A DNA stretch of 17,941 nt, taken from NCBI GenBank assembly GCA_035627675.1, contig DASPLH010000114.1, positions 1 to 17,941 of the forward strand, in the 5' to 3' direction. The DNA is from DASPLH01 sp035627675 (GTDB lineage: Bacteria > Acidobacteriota > Terriglobia > Terriglobales > Acidobacteriaceae). The notes under the pieces are model-generated. The model had not been told where the DNA came from. It was given only the letters and a program-made list of their open reading frames with translations, and did not search any database. The position numbers and the translations under genes are program-made. Positions 6,881 through 14,403 of this stretch are shown here, piece after piece (position 1 is the first letter of the stretch; every line of letters starts with the position of its first letter).

Positions 6881-9172
6881 ATGACTTCGAATGCAGCCGT
6901 AGCACACGCTTCCACGAAGCGCTCGCAGTCCCCCGCGCCGTTTGCCATCTACGCCGTCACGGTCCTGCTCAGCGCGTTCCTGCTGTTCCAGGTGCAGTTG
7001 GTGATCGGCAAGTACATCCTGCCGTGGTTTGGCGGCATGCCGGCCGTTTGGAACACCTGCATGCTGGCGTTCCAACTGCTCCTGCTCGGGGGCTATTGCT
7101 ACGCGCACGTGATTTCCACGCGCGTGTCGGCGCGCACGGCCGCCCGGATTCACCAGGCCGTGCTGCTGGTGTCCATCGTGGTGCTGGCGGCTGGAGCCGT
7201 GGCCTGGGGCGTGCCATTGACCCCCGGAGGTTCATGGAAGCCGGCGTGGGATGCCAACCCCGTGGTGCGCATTCTGCAAGTGCTCGGAGTTTCGGTCGGA
7301 GTTCCGTTCTTCGTGCTGTCCACCACCAGTTCGCTCGTCCAGCGCTGGTACGCGCAGACGAACGGAGCGGCGGCCTATCGTCTCTATGCGATATCGAACA
7401 TCGGTTCGTTCCTGGGACTCGTGACCTACCCGTTCCTGTTCGAGCGCGTGCTTGGCGTGCGCCAGCAGGCATGGCTCTGGACGGGCTTGTACATCGCGTT
7501 CGCCGCCTGCTGCGCATGGCTGGCGCGCACTTCGCAGACCGAGGCGCCGGTGGAGGATGCGAAGGCGCAAGACGCCGAGCCGCAGGCCACACTGTCGCGG
7601 AAGCTGCTTTGGGTGCTGCTGCCGGCGTGCGCGTCCGCCTTGCTGCTTGCGACTACCAACATGATTTGCCAGGAAGTCGCCGTGATCCCGCTGCTGTGGG
7701 TTCTGCCGCTGGCGCTCTACCTTCTGACCTTTGTATTGGCATTTGAAAATCCACGGTGGTACCGGCGCGGCTTCTGGCACCCGCTGCTGCTGATCTCGAC
7801 GGGATTCGCCGTGGTCGTCCTGACGCTTGGCGCATCGGCGGCAACGGTTCCGGCCCTGATCATCTATTCGGCCATGATGTTCTCGGCCTGCATGGTGCTG
7901 CACGGTGAGGCCTCGAGACTCAAGCCGGGCGCCAGCGGACTCACGCTGTTTTACCTGTGCGTCTCCGCCGGCGGCGCGCTGGGCGGAATCTTCGTGGTGC
8001 TGATCGCACCGGTGGTCTTCACCAACTACTACGAGCTGCAAATCTCGCTGATTGCCAGCGGCGCGCTGGCCATCGCCGCCGTGTGGCACGACCGCGAGTC
8101 GTGGCTGCGCAAGGCTCCCGCGTATTTCACGCCGCTGATTCTCGCGATCATCCTCCTGCTGTTGAACGTGGCGACCCTGCGAACCTACAAGATGTTGTTC
8201 TTCCGTTCGGAGACCTTGTACGGCGCGATCCTGCTGGTATTGGCCGTCAGCATGGGCGTTCTGGTGCTGCGCCGCTCGTTGCGCGCGCCCCTGGGAGCGC
8301 TCGTCGCGAGCAGCCTGGCGGTTGCGGCATTCGGGGCCGTGCTCTGGCTGGACAGGAACGTCGATGTGGGCCAGACGCTGGACCGCAGCCGCAACTTCTT
8401 CGGTGTGAAGACCGTAGTTGCCGGCGAGAACGCCGTGTGGCTGAAGCACGGAAAAATCTGGCATGGCTGGCAGTACGCCGACCCGGCACGCAAGATGGAG
8501 CCCATCGGGTACTACGCGCGCAACGAAGGCATCGGCCTCGTGCTCGGTGCTCCGGCGCAGAACCGCCGGGTTGGGATTGTCGGACTCGGCACGGGCGCGC
8601 TCTCGGTGTACGGACGCCCTGGCGATCTCTACCGCTACTACGAGATCGATCCGCAGGTGATTTCGCTCTCCACGTCGGAGCGCCGCTGGTTCAGCTACCT
8701 GAGCCTGACTCCATCCGGCCTCGAGATCGTTCCGGGCGACGCTCGACTGGCCATGGAGCGTGAGGTCGCGGACGGGAAGCCGCAACGCTACGACGTGCTC
8801 GTGGTTGACGCTTTCTCCAGCGATGCCATACCGGTGCACCTCATTACGGAAGAGGCTATCGGGCTCTACGTGAAGCAGCTGCGAGACGAGAACTCCATCC
8901 TGTGCTTCCACATCTCCAACCGCACGCTGGATCTGGAGCCTGTGCTGGCAGGAGCGGCTGAGCGGTACGGACTCAAGGCCGCTCTCGTGAAGGCTAAAGA
9001 CGTGCGTTGGGTTGTGATGACCCGCGGAGGCGATCCAATGAAGCATCCCGCGCTTGCCGGCAATCCGGCAGTGAAGCCGCTGGACTCGGCGCCCCTCCAC
9101 TGGACAGACGACTACAGCAACCTGTTCGAGGTGGTTAAGCGCGGATCAGGGAAGACACTGCGTCATCAGTGA
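6881..9172 (+). CDS. Polytopic membrane protein fused to a spermidine-synthase-like domain
   Basis: A protein of about 763 residues. Residues ~20-520 hold many hydrophobic segments (roughly ten to twelve), as in the fused MFS/spermidine synthase group, with a conserved-looking stretch LLFQVQLVIGKYILPWFGGMPAVWNTCMLAFQL near the first helices. Residues ~560-700 form a Rossmann-like spermidine/spermine synthase domain: VGIVGLGTGALSVY (nucleotide-binding loop), YYEIDP (acidic residue after strand 2), VPGDARLAM, and VVDAFSSDAIPVHLITEEA (strand 4 and the region of the catalytic Asp in aminopropyltransferases). The real substrate of the fused proteins is not established, so polyamine synthesis should not be assumed. 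ATG 6881 is listed; ATG 6848 with GGAG 11 bases upstream is an equal alternative that adds 11 residues. Confidence 0.88.
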   Translation: MTSNAAVAHASTKRSQSPAPFAIYAVTVLLSAFLLFQVQLVIGKYILPWFGGMPAVWNTCMLAFQLLLLGGYCYAHVISTRVSARTAARIHQAVLLVSIVVLAAGAVAWGVPLTPGGSWKPAWDANPVVRILQVLGVSVGVPFFVLSTTSSLVQRWYAQTNGAAAYRLYAISNIGSFLGLVTYPFLFERVLGVRQQAWLWTGLYIAFAACCAWLARTSQTEAPVEDAKAQDAEPQATLSRKLLWVLLPACASALLLATTNMICQEVAVIPLLWVLPLALYLLTFVLAFENPRWYRRGFWHPLLLISTGFAVVVLTLGASAATVPALIIYSAMMFSACMVLHGEASRLKPGASGLTLFYLCVSAGGALGGIFVVLIAPVVFTNYYELQISLIASGALAIAAVWHDRESWLRKAPAYFTPLILAIILLLLNVATLRTYKMLFFRSETLYGAILLVLAVSMGVLVLRRSLRAPLGALVASSLAVAAFGAVLWLDRNVDVGQTLDRSRNFFGVKTVVAGENAVWLKHGKIWHGWQYADPARKMEPIGYYARNEGIGLVLGAPAQNRRVGIVGLGTGALSVYGRPGDLYRYYEIDPQVISLSTSERRWFSYLSLTPSGLEIVPGDARLAMEREVADGKPQRYDVLVVDAFSSDAIPVHLITEEAIGLYVKQLRDENSILCFHISNRTLDLEPVLAGAAERYGLKAALVKAKDVRWVVMTRGGDPMKHPALAGNPAVKPLDSAPLHWTDDYSNLFEVVKRGSGKTLRHQ

Positions 9173-9191
9173 ACGGAACGGCAACACAAGG

Positions 9192-9217
9192 AAAGGCAGG
9201 CCCGAGGGCCTGCCTTT
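9192..9217. terminator. Bidirectional terminator between convergent genes
   Basis: AAAGGCAGGCCC and GGGCCTGCCTTT form a perfect inverted repeat with two bases between the arms. A TTT run leaves it on both strands (TTTCGCTTTG on plus, TTTCCTTG on minus). It lies between the stop of the membrane fusion gene (9172) and the stop of thrS (9238), so it can serve both. Confidence 0.88.
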
Positions 9218-9237
9218 CGCTTTGTTCCGCGCAATGA

Positions 9238-11217
9238 CTAGTCGAGCTTGGTGCTCTTGGAGTCCGCCAGTCGCTTCACGCGAGCGACAAAATCGGCAAC
9301 GCTCATCGAGCCCTCGGCCTTCTCCTGGCCGCGGACGCGCACGTTGACTTCGTTGGCCTCGCGTTCCTTGTCGCCGACGATGAGGATGAACGGTACTTTC
9401 TGGAGCGCGTGCTCGCGGATCTTTGCGTTCATCTTCTCGTTGCGGCCATCCACTTCGACGCGCGCGCCGATTGCCCTGAGCTGGTTCCCGACCTGCTCGG
9501 CGTACTCGATGTGGCGCTCGGCGATGGGAACGACGGCGACCTGAGTCGGCGAGAGCCAAAGCGGGAAGGCTCCGGCGTAGTGCTCGATCAACACGCCGAA
9601 GAAGCGCTCGACCGAACCGTAGAGCGCGCGGTGCACCATCAGAGGCTGGTGCCGCTGGCCGTCCTCGCCCACGTACTCGAGTTGGAAGCGCTCGGGCAGC
9701 GTGAAGTCGAACTGCACGGTCGAGAGCTGCCAAAGGCGGCCGATGGCGTCCACCAGCTTGACGTCGATCTTAGGCCCGTAGAACGCGGCTTCGCCGGGAA
9801 TGAACTTGTACTCGATACCACGCTTTTCCAGCGCGCTTTGGAGCGAGTTCTGCGCAAGCTCCCACTGCTGCTCGGTGCCGATGTAGTTCTTGCGATCGTT
9901 CGGGTCCCAGCCCGAGAGTTCGACCTGGTACTGCTCGAAGCCGAAGGTATTCAGCACGGCCAAAGCGAAATCGATACAGCCGATGACTTCGTCTTCGATC
10001 TGCTCGGGAGTGCAGAAGATGTGCGCGTCGTCCTGCGTGAAGCCTCGCACGCGCAACAGTCCGTGCATCACGCCCGAGCGCTCGTAGCGATACACGGTGC
10101 CGAGTTCGCCGAGGCGGACCGGCAGGTCGCGATACGAACGCAGCTGATCCTTGTAGATCAGGATGTGGAACGGACAGTTCATCGGCTTCATGCGGTAATC
10201 CGCATCGTCCAGTTCCATCGGGGTGAACATGTTCTGCGAGTAGTAGCCCTCGTGGCCGGAGGTCTTCCAGAGATCCACGCGCGCGACGTGCGGGGTGAAG
10301 ACCAGCGAGTAGCCGCGCTTCAGGTATTCCTCGCGCAGCCAGTCTTCCATGGTCTTGCGGATCAGGCCACCCTTCGGGTGCCAGAAGATCAGGCCGGGGC
10401 CGGCGAGGTCCTGGATGGAGAACAGATCGAGCTGCTTGCCGAGCACGCGATGGTCGCGGCGCTTGGCTTCCTCGATCTTGCGGAGGTACTCCTCCATGTC
10501 CTTCTTTGAGTAGAACGACGTGCCGTAGATGCGTTGGAGCTGCGGGTTCTCTTCCTTGCCGAGCCAGTAGGCCCCGGCGATGTTCAGCAGCTTGAAGGCT
10601 TTGATCTTTCCCGTCGAAGGAATGTGCGGGCCGCGGCAGAAGTCCACGAACTTGCCCGTCTTGTAGAGCGAGATCTTTTCGTCCGGCTGGGTGAACTGCT
10701 CGATGAAGTGGCACTTCATGAAGTCGCCTTCACCCTTGAATTTCTCGAGCCCCTCGGTGCGTGGCAGGAACTCGCGGGCATACGGCTCGTTGCGCTGCAC
10801 GATCTCCTGCATCTTCGCTTCGATCCTGGCGAGGTCATCGGGCGTGAATGGCGTCGGGCGATAGAAGTCGTAGAAGAATCCGCTGTCGGTGGCCGGTCCG
10901 TGGCCAAGCTTCGTCTCGGGGAAGAGCTCGAGGACGGCCGCAGCCATCAGGTGGGCCGAGGAGTGACGGAATACTTCGAGCGACTCGGGATCTTTCTCGG
11001 TAAGAAGGCGAAGCTTCGCGTCGGTTTCGATCGGCCGCGTGAGATCGACGAGGTCGCCGTCGCCACTCGGGCTGTCGCCGTTCATCGGCGCGACCTTCGC
11101 TACGAGCGCGGCATCGGCCAGGCGCGGCGAGATCGACTTCGCGATTTCAAGAGGGGTCGTGCCCTGCGGGACTTCTTTCACAGAGCCATCGGGGAGCTGA
11201 ACTTTGATGTTGGACAT
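9238..11217 (-). CDS. thrS: Threonyl-tRNA synthetase
   Basis: A protein of 659 residues (E. coli ThrRS has 642). It charges tRNA-Thr in the cytoplasm. The N-terminal TGS domain is at 1-65 (IKVQLPDGSVKEVPQGTT). The editing domain has the H85-SSA-H89 motif with C194 and H198 (DFCRGPH), so mischarged serine can be cleared. The class II catalytic core carries the zinc ligands C348 (MNCPFH), H399 (DDAHIF) and H529 (MVHRALYGS), matching E. coli C334/H385/H511. The C-terminal anticodon domain begins near 555 (QVAVVPIAERHIEYAEQV). ATG 11217 is chosen because GGAG lies 7 bases upstream and the TGS domain starts at once; the frame is open 11 codons further. It is not followed by infC/rpmI/rplT as in many bacteria. 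I see no T-box or leader structure in the upstream spacer. Confidence 0.99.
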   Translation of the reverse strand: MSNIKVQLPDGSVKEVPQGTTPLEIAKSISPRLADAALVAKVAPMNGDSPSGDGDLVDLTRPIETDAKLRLLTEKDPESLEVFRHSSAHLMAAAVLELFPETKLGHGPATDSGFFYDFYRPTPFTPDDLARIEAKMQEIVQRNEPYAREFLPRTEGLEKFKGEGDFMKCHFIEQFTQPDEKISLYKTGKFVDFCRGPHIPSTGKIKAFKLLNIAGAYWLGKEENPQLQRIYGTSFYSKKDMEEYLRKIEEAKRRDHRVLGKQLDLFSIQDLAGPGLIFWHPKGGLIRKTMEDWLREEYLKRGYSLVFTPHVARVDLWKTSGHEGYYSQNMFTPMELDDADYRMKPMNCPFHILIYKDQLRSYRDLPVRLGELGTVYRYERSGVMHGLLRVRGFTQDDAHIFCTPEQIEDEVIGCIDFALAVLNTFGFEQYQVELSGWDPNDRKNYIGTEQQWELAQNSLQSALEKRGIEYKFIPGEAAFYGPKIDVKLVDAIGRLWQLSTVQFDFTLPERFQLEYVGEDGQRHQPLMVHRALYGSVERFFGVLIEHYAGAFPLWLSPTQVAVVPIAERHIEYAEQVGNQLRAIGARVEVDGRNEKMNAKIREHALQKVPFILIVGDKEREANEVNVRVRGQEKAEGSMSVADFVARVKRLADSKSTKLD

Positions 11218-11313
11218 GAGAGGTCTCCGCTCGCACCTACGAATGTGCAATGCAGATGGGAGTGAGATTTTAGTTTAGAGGCGTGGGGAATCCGGGTCAA
11301 ACAGCTGAGTCCC

Positions 11314-11441
11314 AACCACAGAGGCACAGAGACACGGAGCATTCAATGATTGCCGCACTTCAGCATTTTCGAATTCGCGATCCTGAATTCGAGAACAATT
11401 CGAAAGTCCTAGGCCTTCTCTGTGCCTCGATGTCTCTGTGG
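11314..11441. repeat. Palindromic intergenic repeat with CCACAGAG/GCACAGAGA arms
   Basis: The left arm (11314-11339, CCACAGAGGCACAGAGACAC...) and right arm (about 11412-11441, read on the minus strand CCACAGAGACATCGAGGCACA...) share the words CCACAGAG and GGCACAGAGA in opposite orientation. A second nested inverted pair, TTTCGAATT at 11367-11375 and AATTCGAAA at 11397-11405, makes the whole unit foldable. The right arm overlaps the 3' end of the small membrane protein gene. It has no transposase and looks like a MITE- or REP-type element; that class is inference. Confidence 0.7.
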
Positions 11442-11735
11442 TGAGTTCTGACGTGTTCGGAACGCGGTGACGATGGTGTGCACCATGATGGCTACGAAGC
11501 CCAGCGCGCCGAAGGCCACGGCCGTGTTGAATCCGAACTGGCGGTAGGCGCGGGTCAGGTCGGCGTGGGTGTTGTTGGCGGCCGCGCTGATGAGTAGGTA
11601 AACGATGCCGAAGAGCAGTCCTGCGGCCATGCCTAATCCGGCGGCGACGAGCGTGAGGAGCACCACGCGGGCGACGGCGGCAAAAACCTTCGAGAACCAG
11701 CCTTTTCCGGGAGCGTTGGCGAGTGCGGCTTGCAT
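11409..11735 (-). CDS. Small membrane protein with two predicted transmembrane helices
   Basis: A protein of 108 residues with two hydrophobic helices, at about 19-51 (ARVVLLTLVAAGLGMAAGLLFGIVYLLISAA) and 70-92 (TAVAFGALGFVAIMVHTIVTAF). A short amphipathic N-terminus precedes them. I do not recognise a family. The last residues, NSPQRHRGTEKA, are translated from the arm of the palindromic repeat and are probably not ancestral; the original stop may have been lost. The gene lies upstream of thrS on the same strand, but the repeat-containing spacer of about 190 bases makes co-transcription uncertain. The ATG start at 11735 has no clear ribosome site. Confidence 0.7.
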   Translation of the reverse strand: MQAALANAPGKGWFSKVFAAVARVVLLTLVAAGLGMAAGLLFGIVYLLISAAANNTHADLTRAYRQFGFNTAVAFGALGFVAIMVHTIVTAFRTRQNSPQRHRGTEKA

Positions 11736-11819
11736 GGAACTAGGGTACTAAAGTTCGGGTCGACCGGTGGTCTCGGCCTGCCAGCCGGCGATTGTCTCAT
11801 CCTGCCTTGCGGCAGTTGC

Positions 11820-11825
11820 TAGAAT
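11820..11825 (+). promoter_or_regulatory. Possible -10 element close to the start at 11838
   Basis: TAGAAT lies 12 bases before the ATG at 11838. If used, transcription would begin about 6 bases before the start codon, giving an almost leaderless mRNA, which fits the lack of a ribosome site. No -35 at the proper distance is seen, so this is tentative. Confidence 0.25.
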
Positions 11826-11837
11826 GACGCTTACGCC

Positions 11838-12575
11838 ATGTCTTCGCCCGCACAAGCGACTACTCATACGCCCGCTGAAATCATGCGCCTGGCTCCCGTG
11901 CAGCAGGCCGCCAACGGAATCTGCTACGCGAGCAGCGGGCAGATCAACATGCCAACCTCGGACCTGGAGCGCATGGTGGCCGCCGTGCCGACCGCCATCG
12001 CCGCGGCGCTCGGCCGCAAGGCGTTCTATTTTGTGCCGCTCACCGTCGTGCAGAACGAGGAAACCGTCATCGCCGACCGCTACGATGTCGCGCTCAGCGA
12101 TCAGGCGGTCTGCCACCGCAACTACGGTTCGGGCGATTCGCAGTGCGTGTTCATCTCGACGCGGCTGATGGATGACCGCTTCTCCGTGGCCTTCGAGTTC
12201 TATATCAACGTGGCGCACGCCTTTGTCGGCCACGCCGGTTTCTCGCAGGAGTTCGCCGACCTCGCCTGGAAGCAGGTGCAGGACAAGGTCAAGGGCGAGA
12301 GTTCGCTGGACGCGCATGAGTTGCGCAAGGTCGCCGTCTCCGGCTCTCCGGAGGCGGACAAGGCGAAGCACGAGTACTTCGAGTCGGCGTTCGGAGACGC
12401 GATCGCGATCTACATGCTCTCGCTGTTCCTCGACGTGGACTACTACGAGCTACGCGAGCGCGACTACCCGCTGCTGGCTCCGGCTGCGCTTGGGGAACGG
12501 CTGAGGAAAGTGGCCGAGCTCTTCCCGGCGCCGGCGGGATTCGAGTTTGCCGTGTATTACAAACGGAGACAGTAG
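11838..12575 (+). CDS. Hypothetical protein, no recognised family
   Basis: A soluble protein of 245 residues with no signal peptide or membrane helix. The coding bias is strong and the frame uninterrupted, so the gene is likely real. Visible features are a mixed alpha/beta N-terminal half (KAFYFVPLTVVQNEETVIADRYDVALSD), Cys92 and Cys103 close to each other, and H127-AFVG-H132 in a helical segment. An acidic helical region follows (HEYFESAFGDAIAIYMLSLFLDVDYYELRERDYPLL). The His pair followed by Glu/Asp could suggest a metal site, but there is no HExxH, so I do not call a peptidase. The start has no Shine-Dalgarno site. ruvA follows after 66 bases. Confidence 0.8.
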   Translation: MSSPAQATTHTPAEIMRLAPVQQAANGICYASSGQINMPTSDLERMVAAVPTAIAAALGRKAFYFVPLTVVQNEETVIADRYDVALSDQAVCHRNYGSGDSQCVFISTRLMDDRFSVAFEFYINVAHAFVGHAGFSQEFADLAWKQVQDKVKGESSLDAHELRKVAVSGSPEADKAKHEYFESAFGDAIAIYMLSLFLDVDYYELRERDYPLLAPAALGERLRKVAELFPAPAGFEFAVYYKRRQ

Positions 12576-12578
12576 GAA

Positions 12579-12633
12579 CAGCATTCAGCACAGTATTGAG
12601 GCGTGAAGGCTGTATGCTGATGGCTGACTGCTG
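12579..12633. repeat. Imperfect inverted microrepeat upstream of ruvA
   Basis: CAGCATTCAGCA at 12579-12590 is mirrored by GCTGATGGCTGACTGCTG (12616-12633) on the other strand, with the shared word TCAGC(A/C)(A/T). It fills almost all of the 66-base spacer before ruvA. It is the same simple-sequence style as the other spacer repeats. Confidence 0.5.
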
Positions 12634-12641
12634 CGTGCTCT

Positions 12642-13235
12642 ATGATCGCTCACATCCGCGGACAGCTCCTCGTTAAGCATCCCAACCAGGCCATCGTCGA
12701 ATGCGCCGGGGTCGGCTACGACCTGACGATCACGGTTCCGACCTTCACCGGAATGCCCGAGGCGGGCAGCGAGGTTTCGCTCTTCGTGCACACGCACGTA
12801 CGCGAAGACGCGTTGTTGCTGTTTGGATTCCTCAGGTCCGAAGAAAAGCGCCTGTTCGAGAAACTCATCTCCGTCAGCGGCATCGGACCGAAGCTGGCCA
12901 TCACGATTCTCAGCGGAATGCCGGCCAGCGAGATGGTGGGTTCGCTGCGCGGAGGCGATATTGCGCGCCTGACGAAAATTCCCGGCATCGGCAAGAAGAC
13001 CGCCGAGCGAATGGTCCTGGAGCTGAAAGACAAGCTGGAGGAGTTCACGGCAACGAAGGCCGCAGTGGCCGTCGCCGCCCCTGTCTCTGCCATCGAACAG
13101 GACGTGATCTCCGCCCTGGTGAATCTCGGGTACCAGCGCCCGGCAGCCGAGAAGGCACTCAGCGCGCTCGGCGCCCCCGACGGACGCAGCTTCGAACAAC
13201 TCTTCCGCGCTGCGATGTCGTCGCTCTCGAAATAG
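12642..13235 (+). CDS. ruvA: Holliday junction branch migration complex subunit RuvA
   Basis: A protein of 197 residues, the usual RuvA length. RuvA tetramers bind the four-way junction and load RuvB, which drives branch migration in recombination repair. Domain I (1-62) is the OB fold (MIAHIRGQLL...), with the acidic pin residues E55 and D56 at the same positions as in E. coli. Domain II has two helix-hairpin-helix motifs, SVSGIGPKLA (78-86) and KIPGIGKKTAERM (112-124). A flexible Ala/Val linker (135-150) leads to domain III (IEQDVISALVNLGYQRPAAEKAL), which contacts RuvB. Neither ruvB nor ruvC is in the window. The ATG has no clear ribosome site because the spacer is filled by a repeat, but it matches the family start. 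The stop lies 18 bases from the convergent lipoprotein gene. Confidence 0.98.
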   Translation: MIAHIRGQLLVKHPNQAIVECAGVGYDLTITVPTFTGMPEAGSEVSLFVHTHVREDALLLFGFLRSEEKRLFEKLISVSGIGPKLAITILSGMPASEMVGSLRGGDIARLTKIPGIGKKTAERMVLELKDKLEEFTATKAAVAVAAPVSAIEQDVISALVNLGYQRPAAEKALSALGAPDGRSFEQLFRAAMSSLSK

Positions 13236-13253
13236 TTCTGTCGAAGATCTCCG

Positions 13254-14339
13254 CTATTGCGGGACGGTCTCGCTCGTCTCGATCGAGCGCGCGCTCTCGT
13301 TTCCACGCAGATCAAAGGCGCTCACCGAATAGAAATACGTCGCGCCTGCACGCACGTTGATATCGCGGAACGAAGGCGCTTTCACAGGCTCGGTGTTGAT
13401 CTTGGCGGCGTCTCCGCCTTGCTCGTGGCGGAATACGTTGTAGCCGGCGAGATCGGGTTCGGCATTCGGTCCCCAGGTCAGGTCGATGAAGGGGTTCTGT
13501 CCGACGGAGCTGAAGACGGCCTGAACGCCTGTGGGTTGTGCCGGGGGGAAGGCATCGTGCGCGTTCACCGTGATGACCGGTGAATCCGTGCCCTCGATCT
13601 CCGCGCGCGGGGCGTTCGGCACCGGAACCTCGGTTACGGGCACGACCTTGTATTCGTAGTTCGATTCCCACTCGAAGCCCGGATCGGAGACGGCGATCTT
13701 CTCGTCCTCCACCGGGACTTCCTGCACCAGCTGGAAGTCCGAGGCTCCAGCCTGCCGGCGATAGACGCGGTAGTAGAACGTCAGTTGCCGCGCCGCGGGC
13801 GGCAGGCCGTTGCGGGAGAGGCCTGTCCACAGGAGTTGCACGCCGGACGGACGTACTTCGGCGCGAAGATCGGTGGGCGGCGCGATGGTCGGCGCAAGCG
13901 GCACTCGCACCTGGTTGCTGAGTCCAGCGGTACGGCCACGCCGGTTGAACACTTCGACGGCGTAGGTAGCGAACGCACCCGGCGCGATGGCCTCGTCCGG
14001 CAGTGGATCCTCGAACACGACCTTCTGCTGGCGATCACCGACGAGCGTGGAGAGCTCTTCGGGTTCGAGGCGCTTAACGGGTTGGCAATCCCGGATGGGG
14101 TACTGCTCGATGGTGCGGCAGATGAAAGTCGCGCCAAGGCGGCGGACGTTCTGCTTATCCGTCGTCTGCTGTGGCGGAGTCCAGATGAGGATGACTCGCT
14201 GCCCCTGCCGCGCGTACGCAAGGTCCTCGACGGGACGAGGCAGATCGAGCGACGGCGGAAGCGGTGCGCCGGGTGAGGCGCAGCCGGCCCAGGCCAGCGC
14301 GCAACCGGCCAGCAGCAGGACGAGGCCAGAACGTTGCAT
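13254..14339 (-). CDS. Lipoprotein with fibronectin type III-like domains
   Basis: A protein of 361 residues. MQRSGLVLLLAGCALAWAGC is a lipoprotein signal, with Cys20 in LAWAGC the most likely lipidation site (a second LLAGC at 10-13 is too early). Three beta-rich units follow, with Fn3 features: VILIWTPP near 50-57, PPTDLRAEVRPSGVQLLWTG..FYYRVYRR in the middle, and QPTGVQAVFSS...IDLTWGPN..LAGYNVFRH with ATYFYSVSAFDLRGNES at the end. A Cys pair in the first unit may form a disulfide. It is probably an envelope adhesion or binding protein. ATG 14339 is chosen for the signal peptide; no Shine-Dalgarno is seen because the upstream minus strand is pyrimidine-rich. mgsA ends 64 bases upstream on the same strand. 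Confidence 0.85.
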   Translation of the reverse strand: MQRSGLVLLLAGCALAWAGCASPGAPLPPSLDLPRPVEDLAYARQGQRVILIWTPPQQTTDKQNVRRLGATFICRTIEQYPIRDCQPVKRLEPEELSTLVGDRQQKVVFEDPLPDEAIAPGAFATYAVEVFNRRGRTAGLSNQVRVPLAPTIAPPTDLRAEVRPSGVQLLWTGLSRNGLPPAARQLTFYYRVYRRQAGASDFQLVQEVPVEDEKIAVSDPGFEWESNYEYKVVPVTEVPVPNAPRAEIEGTDSPVITVNAHDAFPPAQPTGVQAVFSSVGQNPFIDLTWGPNAEPDLAGYNVFRHEQGGDAAKINTEPVKAPSFRDINVRAGATYFYSVSAFDLRGNESARSIETSETVPQ

Positions 14340-14340
14340 A

Positions 14341-14360
14341 GGAAAGTACAAGGTAGAAAG
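14341..14360. repeat. Purine-rich microrepeat (GGAAAGTAC / GGTAGAAAG)
   Basis: GGAAAGTACAAGGTAGAAAG lies directly before the Fn3 lipoprotein start. A similar word (GGAAAGTAGAAG) occurs at 16762-16773 upstream of the lipid-kinase gene. On the minus strand it is pyrimidine-rich and takes the place of a ribosome site. Confidence 0.35.
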
Positions 14361-14403
14361 GAACCACCAGAATGTCAAAGCAAGCCTGCGCGACGGCGGC
14401 GCA

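Noticed and set aside
7232..9100. A 622-codon open frame on the minus strand
   Set aside because: It is exactly antisense to the membrane/spermidine-synthase-like gene. Its product is rich in Arg, Gln and His with no domain, as expected from the opposite strand of GC-rich coding DNA.
9409..10509. A 366-codon open frame on the plus strand
   Set aside because: It is antisense to thrS, whose catalytic and editing residues are all present.
11838..12575. H127-x4-H132 followed by Glu and Asp as a metallopeptidase site
   Set aside because: There is no HExxH or other recognised zinc signature and no signal peptide. The pattern alone is too weak for a call.
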